Positions 61,497-64,000 of a DNA stretch of 64,000 bases are shown in pieces. Source of the DNA: JANXQE01 sp035651635 (GTDB taxonomy: Bacteria > Verrucomicrobiota > Verrucomicrobiia > Limisphaerales > UBA8199); assembly GCA_035651635.1 (NCBI GenBank), contig DASRFK010000068.1, forward strand, positions 1 to 64,000, in the 5' to 3' direction. The stretch's first letter is position 1; each line of letters begins with the position of its first letter. Made by a program: the position numbers and the translations under genes. The notes under the pieces were generated by a model. It had not been told where the DNA came from. It did no database searches and was given only the letters and a program-made list of their open reading frames with translations.

Positions 61497-61541
61497 GGTA
61501 GGGACGGCGCGCTGCGCCGTCCGCGCCGCGTACAGCGGCGC
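61497..61541. repeat. MITE-like element, left end (copy C)
   Basis: GGTAGGGAC TIR, hairpin GGACGGCGC-GCT-GCGCCGTCC (61502-61522) and GCGCCGC-GTACA-GCGGCGC (61523-61541). Same architecture as copies at 25520 and 38260. The right end (61794-61824, GGGACCTCGC-AGC-GCAAGGTCC) is worn. Confidence 0.75.
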
Positions 61542-61580
61542 AATGCCCCACTTGGATTTTGTCGGACGCACTATTCGCAA

Positions 61581-61740
61581 CGCTGCCGCATAAATGCGGC
61601 GTTCCGAGCGCCGAGCGCATCTCGGGCGTGAATTCTACTGCGGCAAGCGCAACTTCCTTATATCCCCGATCATAGTGAGACGCGGCCAACATTGCTAGAA
61701 TGTGGCACCGTGCCCTAAACGCCGCATTTATGCGGCAGCG
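61581..61740. repeat. Unit flanked by 23-bp inverted repeats
   Basis: 61581-61603 (CGCTGCCGCATAAATG..) and 61718-61740 are exact reverse complements of 23 bp. Each also contains the self-complementary core GCCGCAT-AA-ATGCGGC. The 114 bp between them are unrelated to the surrounding element and could be a small nested insertion. Confidence 0.75.
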
Positions 61741-61875
61741 TGCCCGGAAGATCGTCCGCGCCCCTTCCACACTCATGGCGCCCTATAGGAAGCGGGCAGG
61801 GACCTCGCAGCGCAAGGTCCACCTAAAGACCCTGCCGAGTTGCGGCGCGCCAGCGATTCGATCACACTAGGGCGG

Positions 61876-63336
61876 ATGCTCAATGAACTGACGCTCTCAG
61901 AATTGGGAGAAAAATTGGCTTCGCGCAAAGTGTCTTCGCGCGAGGCCACGCAACATTGTCTGGACCGGATTCGGCAGGTCGATGGCCAAGTTCACGCGTT
62001 CATCAGCTGTGACGAGCAGGATGCGCTCGCCCAGGCTGACGCGGCCGATCAAAAGATTGCTGCGGGGCAACGAGCGCCCTTGCTCGGCATTCCCATTGCG
62101 ACCAAAGATGTCATCGCCGTCAAAGGCCAACCGCTGACTTGCGGATCGAAGATCCTGGGCAAGTTCATCTCGCCCTACGACGCGACCGTCATTGAGAAGC
62201 TGCGGGCCGCAGGCGCTGTGATATTTGGCCGCTTGAATATGGACGAGTTTGCGATGGGCAGTTCCACCGAGAACTCCGCGTTTCACACTACGTCCAATCC
62301 CTGGGAGGTCTCGCGCATTCCGGGCGGTTCGTCCGGCGGATCGGCCGCCGCGGTAACCGCTGATGAATGCATTGCCGCTTTGGGCTCGGATACTGGCGGC
62401 TCGGTCCGCCAACCCGCCGGCCTTTGCGGCTGTGTCGGGCTCAAGCCGTCCTATGGGCGAGTTTCGCGGTATGGACTGGTCGCATTCGCCTCATCGCTGG
62501 ACCAGATCGGCTGCTTGACCAAAAACGTTCGCGATTCGGCAACACTGCTCGAGGTATTGAGCGGAGTCGACCATCGTGATTCGACCAGCGTGCCTCAACC
62601 GGTACCGTCTTATGCCGACAACCTGGTCCCCGAGCTCAAAGGCCTGCGCCTGGGATTGGCCAAGGAATACATGGTGGGAGGATTGGATCCGGAGGTCCGC
62701 AAGGCCGTAGATACCGCGGTGAAACAACTGGAAAAACTCGGGGCGGAAATCGTTGAGATCTCTCTGCCTCATACCGATTACGCGATTGCGACTTATTATA
62801 TTATCGCCACAGCCGAAGCCAGCGCCAACCTGGCGCGTTTCGACGGCATACGTTACGGCGCGCGGGTCGACGGCGCCGATCCCATCGAACTCTATTGCAA
62901 AACACGAGGCGCAGGGTTTGGCGCGGAAGTGAAGCGCCGAATTCTTTTGGGCACTTATGTTTTGAGCAGTGGCTACTACGATGCCTACTATCTGCGAGCC
63001 CAAAAGGTTCGCACCCTGATCCGCAATGATTTCCTGAATGCGTTCGGAAGAATCGATGCGCTCGTTACGCCCACTTCCCCAACGCCCGCTTTCAAAATTG
63101 GCGACAAGGCTGACGACCCGCTGCAAATGTATCTCATGGATATCTACACGATCTCGGCAAATCTTGCGGGCTTGTGCGGAATCAGTGTGCCCTGCGGCTT
63201 TACAACTTCACCAAAGCTGCCAATCGGTCTCCAATTTCTGGGCAAACCCTTCGATGAGCAAGTCATCCTCCGTGCGGCGCATGCTTATGAGCAGTCGACG
63301 CCGTGGCATAATGAAAAGCCACTATTACCGAAGTAG
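61876..63336 (+). CDS. gatA: Glu-tRNA(Gln)/Asp-tRNA(Asn) amidotransferase subunit A
   Basis: 486 residues from ATG 61876 (MLNELTLSELGEKLA); a TTG at 61840 is an unlikely earlier start. The amidase-signature catalytic triad is intact: K77 (ATKDVIAVKG), cis-Ser S152 in PGGSSGGSAAAV and nucleophile S176 in GSDTGGSVRQP. It releases ammonia from glutamine for transamidation of mischarged tRNA, normally with GatB and GatC, neither of which is seen next to it here. Conserved 'GRLNMDEFAMGSSTENSAF' supports GatA over a general amidase. Confidence 0.93.
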   Translation: MLNELTLSELGEKLASRKVSSREATQHCLDRIRQVDGQVHAFISCDEQDALAQADAADQKIAAGQRAPLLGIPIATKDVIAVKGQPLTCGSKILGKFISPYDATVIEKLRAAGAVIFGRLNMDEFAMGSSTENSAFHTTSNPWEVSRIPGGSSGGSAAAVTADECIAALGSDTGGSVRQPAGLCGCVGLKPSYGRVSRYGLVAFASSLDQIGCLTKNVRDSATLLEVLSGVDHRDSTSVPQPVPSYADNLVPELKGLRLGLAKEYMVGGLDPEVRKAVDTAVKQLEKLGAEIVEISLPHTDYAIATYYIIATAEASANLARFDGIRYGARVDGADPIELYCKTRGAGFGAEVKRRILLGTYVLSSGYYDAYYLRAQKVRTLIRNDFLNAFGRIDALVTPTSPTPAFKIGDKADDPLQMYLMDIYTISANLAGLCGISVPCGFTTSPKLPIGLQFLGKPFDEQVILRAAHAYEQSTPWHNEKPLLPK

Positions 63337-63470
63337 CGCGCTGTTGTTCGGAGTCTCTTCTTCAGCCGGTCTGGTCTCACAGCTTGGCGCCGCATGCATT
63401 CAGCAGGAGGGGCCAAATCGTTCGTCCCAACCGCCTGAAGGCGGGACTCCGAGCCAAACGCGGTCCGCTT

Positions 63471-63926
63471 TTAGCGGGTCCAGCGCTCTTGAGAGCGGGT
63501 TCGGGCCGCTTTGCGGGCAGCCATCCTGCGGTTGGCCGAGCCACGTCGACGCGCCGCTGAGCGGGCTTGTCTTGAAAGGGCTTTGTGGGAGGCGGCGCTG
63601 TGGCCCTCTCGCTTCAACGCGTTCAGCCTCGCACGGGAACGGCTCCGGGAGGTCTTTTGAGCGCGCTGTCCTTTGCGATAGGCCGAAGCGGCACTTTTCC
63701 GGGTCTTGGCGGAAGCCTGTCCTTTACGTGGCGGGCGAAGTTTGACTCCCGCGCGCCGAGCCTTGGAGAGCCCAATCGCAATCGCCTGCTTGGCGGAACG
63801 CGCGCCGTGTTTGCCTTCGCGAATGTGGTGCATTTCCTCGCGCACGAATTCGCCGGCTTGGGTGGAGGCGGCTTTACCCTGGCGCCGGTCGCGGCGAGCC
63901 CGTTCTAGAGTTTGTTTTTCCGGCAT
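63471..63926 (-). CDS. Basic DUF6496-like protein
   Basis: 151 residues from ATG 63926, chosen because AAAGGA lies just upstream; a TTG at 63947 is an alternative. Very Arg/Lys/Ala-rich. The block 'EFVREEMHHIREGKHGARSAKQAIAIGLSKARRAGVKL' matches the DUF6496 family of small basic bacterial proteins; the rest is a long Ala/Arg/Lys tail resembling histone-like or nucleoid-associated tails. Function not known; DNA or RNA binding is plausible. It converges with gatA, with about 134 bp between. Confidence 0.75.
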   Translation of the reverse strand: MPEKQTLERARRDRRQGKAASTQAGEFVREEMHHIREGKHGARSAKQAIAIGLSKARRAGVKLRPPRKGQASAKTRKSAASAYRKGQRAQKTSRSRSRARLNALKREGHSAASHKALSRQARSAARRRGSANRRMAARKAARTRSQERWTR

Positions 63927-64000
63927 GATTCCTTTGGTTACGTGCAAAACAACAGCTGTTCCACACTCAATACGGTAGAAACCTCCGCCTGAGGTCTTCA

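Larger units (their letters stand above)
61483..61875. other. Intergenic region filled by repeats
   Basis: 393 bp between the HEAT gene and gatA. It contains the left end of a MITE-like element (61497-61541), a nested unit with 23-bp inverted repeats (61581-61740) and a degenerate right end (61794-61824). The gatA promoter should lie at its right edge. Confidence 0.6.

Overview
The window looks like chromosomal DNA of a free-living, GC-rich Gram-negative bacterium of the phylum Verrucomicrobiota, most likely a Pedosphaera/Limisphaerales-type lineage. This is inferred from gene content, not from a marker gene. The signs are a prepilin-like protein with a C-terminal DGH motif, a double ASPIC/UnbV FG-GAP protein, large secreted Ig/Calx-beta and repeat proteins with a 'YxLxxxxxLxxxxWT' C-terminal or N-terminal module, DUF1343 and DUF3472 proteins, a Tat-exported Gfo/Idh/MocA oxidoreductase next to a HEAT-repeat protein, and many start codons without a clear Shine-Dalgarno site.

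Layout. 1-5.7 kb (mostly minus strand): a VapBC-type toxin-antitoxin pair, then a tightly overlapped operon of ECF sigma factor, an 82-residue protein, a Ycf46-like AAA ATPase and a TPR protein, then a GH13 enzyme. 6.3-14.9 kb: a large secreted Calx-beta/Ig protein, a pseudopilin-like protein, a NamZ/DUF1343 muramidase, a DUF3472 protein and several small regulatory proteins (DUF883, single-domain response regulator, zinc-knuckle protein, DksA/TraR-like). 15.0-29.0 kb: a 13-gene respiratory complex I cluster (nuoB to nuoN, minus strand) lacking nuoA, split between nuoE and nuoF by a palindromic repeat element and an opposite-strand tRNA-Gln. 29.2-45.5 kb: accessory and enzyme genes (ASPIC/UnbV protein, YbgC thioesterase, tRNA-Lys, a frameshifted gene, a phosphatase, an aldehyde dehydrogenase, GNAT, a short sigma-70, an Rrf2 regulator, a methyltransferase, a secreted Ig-like protein and a GH28-like protein), with several repeat arrays between them. 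45.6-55.8 kb: a two-component system whose sensor carries a WD40-like propeller between two membrane segments, divergent from a 2054-residue secreted protein. 55.9-64 kb: a GNAT-cyclic-nucleotide-binding fusion, the Gfo/Idh-HEAT pair, gatA and a basic DUF6496 protein.

Most notable. (1) The 120-bp region between the sensor kinase and the giant secreted protein holds two tandem copies of CTGTGC-N7-GCACAG at a 21-bp period, which look like a double operator. (2) The giant protein contains four 203-residue repeats that are exact 609-bp tandem units in the DNA. (3) A MITE-like element bounded by GGTAGGGAC/GTCCCTACC, with conserved arms and an exchangeable core, occurs at three loci, once as a threefold tandem. 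(4) A frameshift at an A7 run splits a membrane-anchored protein gene. (5) A sigma factor/AAA/TPR operon is joined by start-stop overlaps.

All functional names come from recognising motifs by eye. No database search was possible.
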